Position numbers and translations under genes: made by a program
The notes under the pieces: generated by a model
Database searches by the model: none
What the model was told of the DNA's origin: nothing
What the model saw: the letters and a program-made list of their open reading frames with translations, nothing else
NCBI GenBank assembly: GCA_031548365.1
Contig: JAVBRD010000003.1
Span: 62,001-126,000 of the forward strand
Direction of reading: 5' to 3'
DNA length: 64,000 nucleotides
DNA from: JAVBRD01 sp031548365
GTDB taxonomy: Bacteria; Bacillota; Clostridia; Christensenellales; UBA1750
In this document: positions 31,193-41,180 of the stretch, piece after piece
Layout: each line of letters opens with the position of its first letter
How positions within the stretch are numbered: position 1 is the stretch's first letter

Positions 31193-33793
31193 ATGCTGGA
31201 GGTGAACGCCATTCTCTCGCCCATGATGCGGCAATACCTCGACCTGAAAGCGCAGAACCCGGACGCGCTTTTGTTTTTCAGGCTGGGCGACTTCTACGAG
31301 ATGTTTTTTGAAGACGCGCAGACTTGCGCGCGCGAGCTTGAACTCACGCTCACCGCGCGCGACTGCGGGCTTGAGCATAAAGCGCCCATGTGCGGCGTGC
31401 CGTGGCACGCGGTCGACCAATACGTTGCGCGCCTGCTTGAAAAGGGATACCGCGTGGCCATCGGCGAGCAGATGACCGATCCGGCGGAATCCAAAGGGCT
31501 TGTTGAGCGCGGCGTCACGCGCGTAATTTCGCGGGGCACGGTCATCGAGGCCGATCTGCTTGAGGAGAAGGCGCACAACTATTTGGCGTGCGTGCATGTC
31601 GAGGAAAACCGCGCGGGCATCGCCATCGCCGACGTGTCCACGGGCGGGCTGTGGGCGGGGCAATGGCCCGCGGCGCGCGTGCCTGAGGAGCTCTCGCGCA
31701 TATCGCCAAGCGAGCTTTTGTCCAGCGCCGCCGCGATGGATGCGGTTCTGGCGTACGCGAAGGCTGTGGACCTTCGGCCGGTCGTCCGCCCGGACGAGGC
31801 GTTCGCGGAGGCCGCGGCGCGCGGGGAACTCGCGCTGCGCGTCAGCCAAGAGAGCGTCAAGGCGTTCTCGCGCCAACCCATCGCGGTTTGCGCGGCGGGG
31901 GCGCTCATGGATTACCTGCGCCAGACGCAGAAAAACGCGCTCTCCCACTTCCGCGAGCTTCTGCCGTGGGGCATGGACGGCACCATGCTGCTGGACGCGG
32001 TCGCGCGGCGCAATCTGGAGCTGACGCAGTCCATGTGGGGTAGGGGGCGCAGGGGCACGCTGCTCTCGGTGCTCGATAAGACAAAGACCGCGATGGGCGG
32101 GCGTCTGCTCAAGGAATGGGTGCTCCGTCCGCTCTGCGCGATACGGCCCATTCAGGAGCGGCTTGACGCGGTGGAGGCGCTGTCATCGCGCTACATGGAA
32201 GCCGAAGCGCTCGCCTCCGCGCTTTCGGGCGTGCTCGACATCGAACGGCTGTGCACGCGGCTTGCCTACGGCACGTTTAACGCGCGCGACGCCATCGGTC
32301 TTGGACGCTCGCTCGCGGCGCTTCCCGGCGTGCGAAAGGAGCTGTCGTTCGCGGCCGAAGGCCGGTTATCGGCTTTGCTCGCCCAAATCGACCCGCTTGA
32401 GGACGTTCAGGAGCGCATCGTCGCGTGCGTTGCCGATGATCCGCCGCTCGCGCTCAAAGAAGGCGGGCTGATCCGCGAAGGGTTTTCAAAAGAGTTGGAC
32501 GAGCTGCGCAGCGCCTCGCAGAGCGGGAAAGCGTGGCTGGCTTCGCTTGAGGAAAGCGAACGCGCGGCCACGGGCATCAAGAACCTCAAGATCAGCTACA
32601 ACCGCATCTTCGGGTATTTCATCGAGGTCACGAAAAGCAACCTCGCTCAGGTGCCCTATCGCTACATCAGGAAACAGACCGTGGCGAACGGTGAACGCTA
32701 CGTCACGCAGGAACTGCGTGAAATGGAGGAAAAAATCCTGGGCGCGCAGGAAAAGGCGGAGCGTCTTGAGTTTCGCTTGTTTTCCGAACTGAGGGACGGC
32801 CTTGCACGCGAGATGGAACGCCTGCAAAAGACCGCGCGCGCCGTGGGCGAGCTGGACGCGCTGTTGTCACTCGCGCTCGCCGCCGCGCAGTACGGCTACA
32901 CGCGCCCGGCGGTACACGATGGCAGCGGGCTTGCCATCACGGCAGGACGCCACCCCGTCGTCGCGGAGAGCATGCGCGACTTTGTGCCCAACGACGCGCG
33001 CCTGACCGACGAGGAGCGCCTGATCGTTCTCACAGGCCCCAACATGGGCGGAAAATCCACCTACCTTCGCCAGGTCGCGCTCATCGTGCTCATGGCGCAC
33101 ATCGGGTCGTTCGTGCCCGCCGCGTCCGCGAGTATACCGCTCACCGACCGGATTTTTACGCGTGTCGGCGCGCAGGACGATCTCGCCGCGGGACAGTCAA
33201 CTTTTATGGTTGAGATGACCGAGATGGCTGAAATTCTCCGGCAGGCGACGCCGCGCAGCCTGCTCATTCTGGACGAGGTCGGGCGCGGGACGGCGACATT
33301 TGACGGGCTGTCGATCGCGTGGGCGGTTGTCGAGCACATCGCGTCCCCCAAGACGCTGGGCGCGAAGACGCTGTTCGCGACGCACTATCACGAGCTTTCC
33401 CAGCTGGAAGGACGTCTTCCGGGCGTGGTCAACTGCTCCGTTCGCGTCAAGGAAACGGGGGAGGACGTGATTTTCCTCCACCACATCGAACGGGGGAGCG
33501 CCGACAAGAGCTTCGGCGTTCAGGTCGCCGCTATCGCGGGCCTTCCGCCCAAGCTCGTCTCCCGCGCGCGCGAAGTGCTGGCGCGGCTCGAAGCCGCGGA
33601 GTGGGACGGGAGGAGCGTGGGCGACAGCATTCTTGAAAAACGCAAGACGGCAAAACCCCAGCAGTCCGACATGTTTAGCGCCAAGCGCGACGAGCTGGTC
33701 GGTGAAATCCGCGAGCTTGACGTCAACGCGCTCACGCCCATCGACGCGCTCAACAAACTCTACCTCCTGCGGGAGAAGGCGCGCAAAGTGTAG
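31193..33793 (+). CDS. mutS: DNA mismatch repair protein MutS
   Basis: The product has about 866 residues. The mismatch-binding domain has LSPMMRQYLDLKAQNPDALLFFRLGDFYEMF with the Phe and Glu that contact the mismatch. The connector, lever and clamp regions follow. The ATPase carries LTGPNMGGKSTYLRQ (Walker A), LLILDEVGRGTATFDGLSIAW (Walker B and signature), and TLFATHYHELSQL. The start is uncertain. ATG 31193 and TTG 31181 have no ribosome binding site, while GGAGGTG at 31198-31204 lies seven bases before an ATT at 31211 that would give the usual MutS N-terminus. mutL is not in the window. Confidence 0.95.
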   Translation: MLEVNAILSPMMRQYLDLKAQNPDALLFFRLGDFYEMFFEDAQTCARELELTLTARDCGLEHKAPMCGVPWHAVDQYVARLLEKGYRVAIGEQMTDPAESKGLVERGVTRVISRGTVIEADLLEEKAHNYLACVHVEENRAGIAIADVSTGGLWAGQWPAARVPEELSRISPSELLSSAAAMDAVLAYAKAVDLRPVVRPDEAFAEAAARGELALRVSQESVKAFSRQPIAVCAAGALMDYLRQTQKNALSHFRELLPWGMDGTMLLDAVARRNLELTQSMWGRGRRGTLLSVLDKTKTAMGGRLLKEWVLRPLCAIRPIQERLDAVEALSSRYMEAEALASALSGVLDIERLCTRLAYGTFNARDAIGLGRSLAALPGVRKELSFAAEGRLSALLAQIDPLEDVQERIVACVADDPPLALKEGGLIREGFSKELDELRSASQSGKAWLASLEESERAATGIKNLKISYNRIFGYFIEVTKSNLAQVPYRYIRKQTVANGERYVTQELREMEEKILGAQEKAERLEFRLFSELRDGLAREMERLQKTARAVGELDALLSLALAAAQYGYTRPAVHDGSGLAITAGRHPVVAESMRDFVPNDARLTDEERLIVLTGPNMGGKSTYLRQVALIVLMAHIGSFVPAASASIPLTDRIFTRVGAQDDLAAGQSTFMVEMTEMAEILRQATPRSLLILDEVGRGTATFDGLSIAWAVVEHIASPKTLGAKTLFATHYHELSQLEGRLPGVVNCSVRVKETGEDVIFLHHIERGSADKSFGVQVAAIAGLPPKLVSRAREVLARLEAAEWDGRSVGDSILEKRKTAKPQQSDMFSAKRDELVGEIRELDVNALTPIDALNKLYLLREKARKV

Positions 33794-33810
33794 AGGATGC
33801 CGGAAACACG

Positions 33811-33848
33811 AAAAAAACGATGGTTCTCTTTGATTTTGAGAGCCATCG
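33811..33848 (-). terminator. Bidirectional terminator between mutS and ctpB-like gene
   Basis: An 11-bp stem (CGATGGTTCTC / GAGAGCCATCG) with a 9-base loop. On the minus strand it is followed by TTTTTTT, on the plus strand by CTTTGTCATTT. Confidence 0.85.
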
Positions 33849-33864
33849 CTTTGTCATTTGTGCC

Positions 33865-35079
33865 CTACCGTATTTCCGCGGCCACGGTCTTGATGGCCTG
33901 CTGGAGCTGCGCGTCGTTTTCATCGGTGAGGAGGGTGGGATTTTTAACGACGTTTTCGGGGAGATCGACCACGATGTCGGGGGTGAGGCCAATTTTGTTG
34001 ATGTCGCGGCCTTTGGGGGTGTAGTAATGAGCGGTGGTCAGCTGCATGCCCGCACCGTCTGTGCGAAAAGTGTGCACGGTCTGCATGACGCCTTTGCCCC
34101 ACGTCTGCGTGCCGATGATGGTGCCCACACCGTAATCCTGCACAGAGCCCGCAAGGATTTCGGACGCGCTGGCGGAGTACTTGTTGACCAGCACTGCGAG
34201 CGGCATGCCCAGCATTTTATCGTCGGAGAGCTCTTCCTCGCGGTGGCCGAAACGATCCTCGGAATAGACGATGATGCCTTTGGGGAGGAGTTGATCGGCG
34301 ATGCCCACGACATCGGTGACATAACCGCCGGGGTTGTTGCGCACGTCGATGATCAGGCCCTTCGCTCCCTCGGCCTTAAGCGCGGCGATGGCCTCCTGAA
34401 AGCCGCGCACGTCGTCCCCCATGAACTCATAGATGGCTAGAAGGCCGATGTCCTTGGTCACCATGCGGTGTTCGACGCGGTTGATTGTGATCTCCGCGCG
34501 CATGATGTCGATCTCGCGCACGTCGGAGCCGCGCATGATCGTGATATGCGCGGGCGTGCCGGGTTCGCCCTTCATGAGCTTGACGGCTTTGTCAAGATCG
34601 CTTCCGAGCACGTCGGTTTCGAACACGCGTACGATGCGGTCCCCGGGCAGGATGCCCGCCTTTTCGGCGGGCGCGTTCTTGAACACGCGCGCCACGGTGA
34701 TGAGGTTGACGTCCGGGTCAACGGTGAGCTGCAGTCCAACACCCGCGTACTTGCCTTCCGAACGCTGGTTGAGCGCGGCTCGCTCCTCGGGTGTGTAATA
34801 GAGCGCGTAAATATCGCCAAGAGATGCCACCATGCCCTTGGCAGCGCCGTCCAGCAGGGTCTGTTCGTCGACTTCTTCGACGAACTCGCTGCGGATCACG
34901 CTCGCGACTTCCTCAAGACGTTTGTATTTTTGCAGCGCTTCGTATTCCGTGCGGCTGACCGTGACCTGGTTCGCGTTGCCGGTCTTGTACAGCAGTGCCG
35001 TGGCGGAGGACGATACAAACGCGGTGAGCGCAGTGACGAGCACAAACGCGAGTGTTATCAGAATTATCTTTTTGTTCAT
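33865..35079 (-). CDS. S41-family C-terminal processing protease (CtpA/CtpB-like)
   Basis: The product has 404 residues. The ATG at 35079 or TTG three bases earlier would start it; GGAGG lies upstream. One N-terminal membrane anchor is followed by a PDZ domain (about residues 110-195, with GVGLQLT, APAEKAGILPGDRI) and the S41 core: GLIIDVRNNPGGY, NKYSASASEILAGSVQDYG with the catalytic Ser near 304, and TWGKGVMQT with the catalytic Lys near 329. Bacillus CtpB cleaves SpoIVFA to activate sigma-K. A sigma-E-like promoter upstream fits such a role here, but general wall processing is also possible. Confidence 0.88.
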   Translation of the reverse strand: MNKKIILITLAFVLVTALTAFVSSSATALLYKTGNANQVTVSRTEYEALQKYKRLEEVASVIRSEFVEEVDEQTLLDGAAKGMVASLGDIYALYYTPEERAALNQRSEGKYAGVGLQLTVDPDVNLITVARVFKNAPAEKAGILPGDRIVRVFETDVLGSDLDKAVKLMKGEPGTPAHITIMRGSDVREIDIMRAEITINRVEHRMVTKDIGLLAIYEFMGDDVRGFQEAIAALKAEGAKGLIIDVRNNPGGYVTDVVGIADQLLPKGIIVYSEDRFGHREEELSDDKMLGMPLAVLVNKYSASASEILAGSVQDYGVGTIIGTQTWGKGVMQTVHTFRTDGAGMQLTTAHYYTPKGRDINKIGLTPDIVVDLPENVVKNPTLLTDENDAQLQQAIKTVAAEIR

Positions 35080-35108
35080 CAACCGCCGATGCCTCCAGTT
35101 TTCCCTTT

Positions 35109-35131
35109 AGTGTATGATGCGGCGCGCGCAG

Positions 35132-35137
<6 letters not shown>
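35109..35137 (-). promoter_or_regulatory. Possible sigma-E promoter of S41 protease gene
   Basis: On the minus strand GAATAGC (35137-35131), a 14-bp spacer and CATACACT (35116-35109). The -10 is a close match to the sigma-E consensus; the -35 is partial. Confidence 0.4.
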
Positions 35138-36302
<1,165 letters not shown>

Positions 36303-36310
<8 letters not shown>

Positions 36311-37406
36311 GGGTCACCTGCGCGGGGTGAATCTCTCCGATGCGCCGAAGCATCATGAGCACGCGGAACGTCACCGCGTCCTCGAACGTGCGAAGATCAA
36401 GGCCGACCGCGCGCTGGAATTTGTCCAGCCTGTACACCAGCGTATTGCGGTGGATATAGAGCTGGCGCGCGGCCTCGGACAGGTTGAGGTTGCACGCGAA
36501 AAACATGTCGATGGTGTTGAGCATGTCCTCGCTGAACAGCCGCTGGTGCTTCTTGGTAAAAAGCGCGGAGTGATACTTCGCGGCCGCCGAAGGCTCAATT
36601 TCCGAGAGCAGGCGCTCCAGCAGGAGCGAGCGGTAGTTAAACACCCGCTCGTGCGGACGGAACGTGCGCCCGATCAGGATGGCATCGCGCGCTTCCGCGA
36701 GGGATTCGTGGATGACCGAAAGACTCTTGCTCGGCTCGCCGATGCCGACCAGGAGCGTCACACCCACCTCCGTAAGCACGGAGTCCTCAATGGCCTTGGC
36801 GAGCTGGTCGAACTCCTCGAGCTTGACCATGTCGTCCAGCACTTTGACCAGCGCCACGCTGTGCGCATCGAGCACCACGACCGCGTCCCCGGTCGTTTCG
36901 GGGAAGAGAGTGAGCAGCATGCGTTCGACAACGTCCGCGTGCCCGTCCACCGTGTAAAACAGAACCACGCAACGCTCGGCGTCCGCCGCGATGCCGAACT
37001 CGCGCGCGTGCGACTCGAGGGACATGGCGTCAAGCTGGCGGTTGAACGCGGCTTTATACATGTCTGTGGCCGTGAAGCGGTTCGTGTTCGATGCCGCGAG
37101 AGACTCAAGCAGCGCTGCGCTCAGGAATAACTCGCCGGGTATGCCGCCTCCCCGCGGCAGAGGCATGCACAGCGCGAAAACGGGCGGTATCTCGCAGCGA
37201 AGATAGGCGCAGCCCGAGTGCGATATGGCCTCTACGCCTTCGCTCCAAGCCAGCTTTTCAAAGCTCCGATCGGTTTCGCCCTTGAGCGTGCGTGACAAAA
37301 GGCGCACACCGTTTGCGTCGAGCACCTCGATGTCAAGCTGTGAGCGGAGCATGGTGGTCTCAAACTGGTCAAGCGTGATGTTGTCCGCGCGCGGTCTTTC
37401 ACTCAT
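36303..37406 (-). CDS. CdaR/PucR-type transcriptional regulator
   Basis: The product has 367 residues. The ATG at 37406 follows GGAGGGG. The C-terminus (about residues 305-350) is a PucR-type helix-turn-helix: MFFACNLNLSEAARQLYIHRNTLVYRLDKFQRAVGLDLR. The middle region (VVLFYTVDGHADVVERML ... VGIGEPSKSLSVIHESLAEARDAI) resembles the GGDEF-like CdaR sensor domain, and the N-terminus may bind a sugar diacid or other ligand. It probably controls itself and the overlapping malic enzyme gene. Confidence 0.88.
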
Positions 37407-37425
37407 CAAAACCCCTCCGCGGACT

Positions 37426-37454
37426 ATTGTACTTTTATTTACGATTCCTTACAA
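37426..37454 (-). promoter_or_regulatory. Sigma-A promoter of regulator-malic enzyme operon
   Basis: On the minus strand TTGTAA (37454-37449), 17-bp spacer, TACAAT (37431-37426), 20 bases before the regulator start codon. Confidence 0.65.
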
Positions 37455-37875
37455 GCCTATCCCGCTCAAATTGCCTGTTTTGCCTAAAAATTGCCGTGTT
37501 GGCCGAGAGCAAACAATAGTTCTTAAGCAGATTGCATAGATTATGCCCGTATGCCGAGTATTGGGGGGATTCGTTCTCGCTCCGCCTTCAAGCGATGTCC
37601 TTGACTGGGACAGGCGAATCATTGAGGTGCACGGAATGAACATATAATTGTCCAGGAAGATCACGCGCGCGGGCGTGCGCTGCCGCAAGCCCGAAAGGCG
37701 CGTATTCGAAAGCGCTTTGGCCGCGCTTCGCGTTTCCGCCGGTGACCTGAAAGATGCGCGTGAAATCAGCACGAAAACTGTCTTGAATCACCGCGACAGG
37801 CATGCGGATGACGGCGGAACCGTCGATTTGCATAAAGATTTGCGCCGCGGGATTGCCGCTTGGCTTGCGCGGCAA
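37455..37875. other. About 420-bp region of uncertain content
   Basis: This lies between the malic-enzyme operon promoter and the ugpC-type terminator. Its left part (37455-37560) is AT-richer and holds repeated TTGCC/TTGGCC words. The right part contains weak open frames on both strands without ribosome binding sites. No RNA gene was recognised. Confidence 0.4.
37588..37833 (-). CDS. Doubtful 81-residue ORF downstream of ATPase gene
   Basis: This frame from ATG 37833 (MQIDGSAVIRMPVAVIQDSF...) has codon use similar to neighbouring genes but no ribosome binding site and no recognisable family. It sits beyond the terminator of the MsmX/UgpC-type ATPase gene. It may be a small lineage-specific gene, a gene remnant or a chance frame. 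Confidence 0.22.
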   Translation of the reverse strand: MQIDGSAVIRMPVAVIQDSFRADFTRIFQVTGGNAKRGQSAFEYAPFGLAAAHARARDLPGQLYVHSVHLNDSPVPVKDIA

Positions 37876-37877
37876 AC

Positions 37878-37902
37878 AAAAACGCCCGGCAAAAGCCGGG
37901 CG
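37878..37902 (-). terminator. Terminator of MsmX/UgpC-type ATPase gene
   Basis: A perfect 8-bp stem CGCCCGGC / GCCGGGCG with a TTTT loop, then TTTTTG on the minus strand. The plus side has TCGCTTTTTT, so it may act both ways. Confidence 0.88.
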
Positions 37903-37916
37903 TCGCTTTTTTAGGA

Positions 37917-39038
37917 TCAGCGGTCGAGCAGTGTGGCCTCGGTCTCTTTCTCGAAAAAGTGCAGGCGGTTGGCGTCGATGGCGATCTTGATGTGGTCACC
38001 GGTGCGGGCCACGGAGCGCGGGTCGACGCGGGCGATGATGTTGCCTTCCTTGCCCGAGGTCTTGAGGTACAGGTACGTCTCAGAGCCCATGAGCTCAACG
38101 ACTTCGACATCGACGCTGATGATGGAATCCGGAGAATTCTGCAGGAAGACTTCCTCGTCATGCAGGTTCTCGGGACGAATGCCCATCATGACTTCCTTGC
38201 CGATGACGTCCGTGCTCTTGAACTTCTTGACCTTGCCCTCGGGGATCTTGATCTTGTTCTCGCCGAAGGAGGCGTAGACGCTGTCGCCTTCCTTGGAAAG
38301 CTTGACCTGGAAGAAGTTCATCTGCGGGCTGCCGATGAATCCGGCGACGAAGAGGTTGACCGGGAAATCGTACAGGCTCTGGGGTGTGTCGACCTGCTGA
38401 ATGAAGCCGTCCTTCATGACCACGATGCGGGTACCCATCGTCATGGCTTCCGTCTGATCGTGCGTAACATAAATGAACGTGGTTTGCAGCTTGTGATGCA
38501 GCTTGGTAATCTCGGTGCGCATCGCCACGCGGAGCTTGGCGTCCAAGTTGGACAGCGGTTCGTCCATCAGGAAGACGCGGGGTTCGCGGACGATCGCGCG
38601 GCCAAGCGCGACGCGCTGACGCTGACCGCCGGAGAGCGCCTTGGGCTTGCGGGCGAGCAGGTGCTCGATATCCAGGATGCCGGCGGCTTCTTTGACGCGC
38701 TTGTCGATCTCGGCGCGGGGCATCTTGCGCAGTTTGAGGCCGAACGCCATGTTGTCATAAACCGTCATGTGCGGATAAAGCGCGTAGTTCTGGAACACCA
38801 TCGCGATGTCGCGGTCCTTGGGGGCCACGTCGTTGACCAGCTTGTCACCGATGTAGAGCTCGCCGTCGGAAATCTCTTCAAGTCCCGCCACCATGCGCAG
38901 GGTCGTGGACTTACCGCATCCGGAAGGTCCGACCAGAACGATGAACTCCTTGTCCTCAATGTCAAGGCAGAAGTCGCTGACAGCGGTAACGTTGCCCGTG
39001 TACACCTTAAATACGTGTTTCAGGGATACGCTTGCCAT
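37917..39038 (-). CDS. ugpC: Carbohydrate ABC transporter ATPase (MsmX/UgpC type)
   Basis: The product has 373 residues. The ATG at 39038 is seven bases after AGGAGG; an ATG two codons upstream is too close. The ATPase has VLVGPSGCGKSTTLRMVAG (Walker A), FQNYALYPHMTVYDNMAFGLKLRK, KALSGGQRQRVALGRAIV (signature), VFLMDEPLSNLDAKLR (Walker B), and THDQTEAMTMG. A C-terminal TOBE/MalK-like domain (about residues 240-373) has GIRPENLHD. Such ATPases energise many sugar permeases at once. No permease genes flank it, as expected for a shared MsmX-type subunit. A TATAAT box lies at 39105-39100. Confidence 0.92.
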   Translation of the reverse strand: MASVSLKHVFKVYTGNVTAVSDFCLDIEDKEFIVLVGPSGCGKSTTLRMVAGLEEISDGELYIGDKLVNDVAPKDRDIAMVFQNYALYPHMTVYDNMAFGLKLRKMPRAEIDKRVKEAAGILDIEHLLARKPKALSGGQRQRVALGRAIVREPRVFLMDEPLSNLDAKLRVAMRTEITKLHHKLQTTFIYVTHDQTEAMTMGTRIVVMKDGFIQQVDTPQSLYDFPVNLFVAGFIGSPQMNFFQVKLSKEGDSVYASFGENKIKIPEGKVKKFKSTDVIGKEVMMGIRPENLHDEEVFLQNSPDSIISVDVEVVELMGSETYLYLKTSGKEGNIIARVDPRSVARTGDHIKIAIDANRLHFFEKETEATLLDR

Positions 39039-39099
39039 ATCCATTCCTCCTCGTTTTTGGGTAACTGGGTCTCGGCCTACTCCGGCCTCATGTGGTTTG

Positions 39100-39105
39100 A
39101 TTATA
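39100..39105 (-). promoter_or_regulatory. -10 box upstream of ATPase gene
   Basis: A perfect TATAAT on the minus strand (39105-39100), about 60 bases before the start. No convincing -35 box is present at the right distance. Confidence 0.4.
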
Positions 39106-39256
39106 GAACAACTTGAAAAAGAAGGCTAGTCGCCAAACCTATACAAAAAAAGTGCACTGTTTTGAATAAAATCCTTAATAAATGCGATGTGTGGAGGTGT
39201 TCGTGCTGTTCATACGGCAAAATGCATACCAATATCGGCTTCAATATGGCAATGCG

Positions 39257-39295
39257 GTGAGCGCCGGACACGTGTTTTGCGTGTCCGGCGCTCAC
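39257..39295 (-). terminator. 16-bp perfect inverted repeat after GGGtGRT gene
   Basis: GTGAGCGCCGGACACG / CGTGTCCGGCGCTCAC with a 7-base loop, 11 bp after the gene's stop. No T tract follows on either strand, so it may be an RNA-stabilising hairpin or a Rho-assisted terminator rather than a standard one. Confidence 0.5.
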
Positions 39296-39306
39296 AAGAA
39301 CGCGCT

Positions 39307-40305
39307 TTATCGCTGGGATTGCTCAATCGCCACCGCAATGGCGACGCTCGCGCCCACCATGGGGTTGTTGCCCATGCCGATCAGGCCCATCATTTCAACG
39401 TGCGCCGGAACGGATGAGGAGCCCGCAAACTGCGCGTCGGAGTGCATGCGGCCCATGGTGTCGGTCATGCCGTAAGACGCGGGGCCGGCGGCCATGTTGT
39501 CCGGATGGAGCGTGCGACCCGTGCCGCCGCCGGAAGCGACCGAGAAGAAACGCTTGCCATTCTCGTTCGCCCATTTTTTGTACGTGCCCGCAACCGGGTG
39601 CTGAAAGCGCGTGGGATTGGTGGAGTTGCCCGTGATGGACACGTCCACCTTTTCAAAGCGCATGACCGCGACGCCTTCTGAGACGTCGTCGCAGCCGTAC
39701 ACGCGCACCTTGGCCTTGTCGCCTTTGGAGAAAGCGATCTCTTTGACGACGCTGAGCTCGCCAGTCGCGTAATTGTACTGCGTCTCAACGCTCGTAAAGC
39801 CGTTGATGCGGGAGATGATGTACGCCGCATCCTTGCCGAGACCGTTCAGGATGACGCGGAGGGGGATCTTTCGCACCTGGTTGGCCGTGCGAGCGATGCC
39901 GATCGCGCCTTCGGCGGCCGCGAAGGACTCGTGGCCCGCCAGGAAGCAAAAGCACTCGGTCTCTTCACGCAGCAGCATCGCCGCGAGATTGCCGTGGCCA
40001 AGGCCCACGTCGCGCTGGTCGGCAACAGAGCCGGGGATGCAGAATGCCTGCAGGCCATGCCCGATGATCTCCGCCGCTTCGGCGGCTTTCTTTGCGCCTT
40101 TTTTCAGCGCGAGCGCCGCGCCCAGCGTGTACGCCCACACCGCGTTGTCAAACGCGATGGGCTGAATGCCCTTGACAATGCCCTCGACGTCCACGCCCTT
40201 GGAAAGGCAGAGCTCTTGGGCTGCGTCCAGAGAGGCAATGCCGTTCTCGCTCAAGCATTTTTCGATCTTTGCGATGCGGCGGTCGTATCCTTCAAATTTG
40301 GCCAT
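39307..40305 (-). CDS. GGGtGRT protein (function unknown)
   Basis: The product has 332 residues. The ATG at 40305 follows AAAGGAGG. It carries the motif that names the family, SVASGGGTGRTLHPDNM (GGGTGRT at residues 259-265), and conserved segments FDNAVWAYTLGAALALKKG, CIPGSVADQRDVGLGHGNLAAMLLREETECFCFLAGHESFAAAEGAIGIA, and the C-terminal GLIGMGNNPMVGASVAIAVA. It is soluble. It lies 14 bp after a NifU-like scaffold gene, a pairing I recall from other clostridia. A metal or Fe-S related role is inferred only from that partner. Confidence 0.85.
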   Translation of the reverse strand: MAKFEGYDRRIAKIEKCLSENGIASLDAAQELCLSKGVDVEGIVKGIQPIAFDNAVWAYTLGAALALKKGAKKAAEAAEIIGHGLQAFCIPGSVADQRDVGLGHGNLAAMLLREETECFCFLAGHESFAAAEGAIGIARTANQVRKIPLRVILNGLGKDAAYIISRINGFTSVETQYNYATGELSVVKEIAFSKGDKAKVRVYGCDDVSEGVAVMRFEKVDVSITGNSTNPTRFQHPVAGTYKKWANENGKRFFSVASGGGTGRTLHPDNMAAGPASYGMTDTMGRMHSDAQFAGSSSVPAHVEMMGLIGMGNNPMVGASVAIAVAIEQSQR

Positions 40306-40319
40306 CGCTCGTCCCTCCT

Positions 40320-41012
40320 TTACTTATGGCGCGGGTCAATTTTGGTCGGCGCCTCATCGTAGCGACCATAGCTGCCCACATTTTTTTCGTACGCGGTCTT
40401 GGGATCCACGCCCTTGGCGATCTGTTCCATCATTTTGCCCACGTGCACAAACTTGTACCCGATGACCTCGCCGTTTTCGTCAAGACCCATCGAGATGACG
40501 TAGCCTTCGGCCATCTCCAGGAAGCGAACGCCCTTGGCCTTTGTGCCGTACATCGTGCCCACCTGCGAGCGCAGGCCCTTGCCCAGGTCTTCAAGCCCCG
40601 CGCCGACCGGCAGCCCGCCCTCGGAGAACGCCGACTGTGTGCGGCCGTATGCGATCTGTAAAAACAGCTCGCGCATCGCGGTGTTGATCGCGTCGCACAC
40701 CAGATCCGTATTGAGCGCTTCCAGCACGGTCTTGCCGCCAAGAACCTCTGCGGCCATGGCCGCGGAGTGCGTCATCCCCGAGCAGCCGATCGTCTCGATG
40801 AGCGCTTCCTCGATGATGCCGTCCTTGACGTTGAGCGTGAGTTTGCACGCGCCCTGCTGCGGCGCGCACCAGCCGACCCCGTGTGTCAAGCCCGATATGT
40901 CCTTGATCTCCTTGGCCATGACCCATTTTCCCTCTTCGGGGATGGGCGCAGGCCCGTGTTTCGGGCCTTTGGCTACGCAGATCATTTCCTCCACTTCGTG
41001 AGAGTATTCCAT
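40320..41012 (-). CDS. NifU-like iron-sulfur scaffold protein
   Basis: The product has 230 residues. The ATG at 41012 follows AAGGAGG. The NifU-N-like fold shows cysteines at about residues 49, 56, 77 and 106 (GVGWCAPQQGACKL, ETIGCSGMTHSAAMAAEVL, TDLVCDAINTAM), the last three resembling IscU cluster ligands. The C-terminal third (GTKAKGVRFLEMAEGYVISMGLDENGEVIGYKFVHVG) is not part of standard IscU/SufU. It is probably a dedicated scaffold for the neighbouring GGGtGRT protein rather than the general SUF system. Confidence 0.8.
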   Translation of the reverse strand: MEYSHEVEEMICVAKGPKHGPAPIPEEGKWVMAKEIKDISGLTHGVGWCAPQQGACKLTLNVKDGIIEEALIETIGCSGMTHSAAMAAEVLGGKTVLEALNTDLVCDAINTAMRELFLQIAYGRTQSAFSEGGLPVGAGLEDLGKGLRSQVGTMYGTKAKGVRFLEMAEGYVISMGLDENGEVIGYKFVHVGKMMEQIAKGVDPKTAYEKNVGSYGRYDEAPTKIDPRHK

Positions 41013-41056
41013 TGCGCTTTCCTCCTTGGCGTTTGGTTTACATGAGGTGTCCGCTC

Positions 41057-41085
41057 ATTATAGCACGTCCCAAGATGAAAATGAA
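41057..41085 (-). promoter_or_regulatory. Extended -10 promoter of scaffold-GGGtGRT operon
   Basis: On the minus strand TTCATT (41085-41080), 17-bp spacer, TGCTATAAT with TATAAT at 41062-41057. Confidence 0.65.
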
Positions 41086-41180
41086 CATCCCCGCGGTTCT
41101 TCTTTGGAAGGTACGCCAAGGCGAAAGAAACGTTCGGACCGGCGGCGTGTGCGCTGGCCGAACGCTTCCTCAATCAAAAT

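Noticed and set aside
37860..39116. 418-codon plus-strand frame antisense to the ABC ATPase
   Set aside because: Asp/His/Leu-rich shadow of a conserved ATPase gene.
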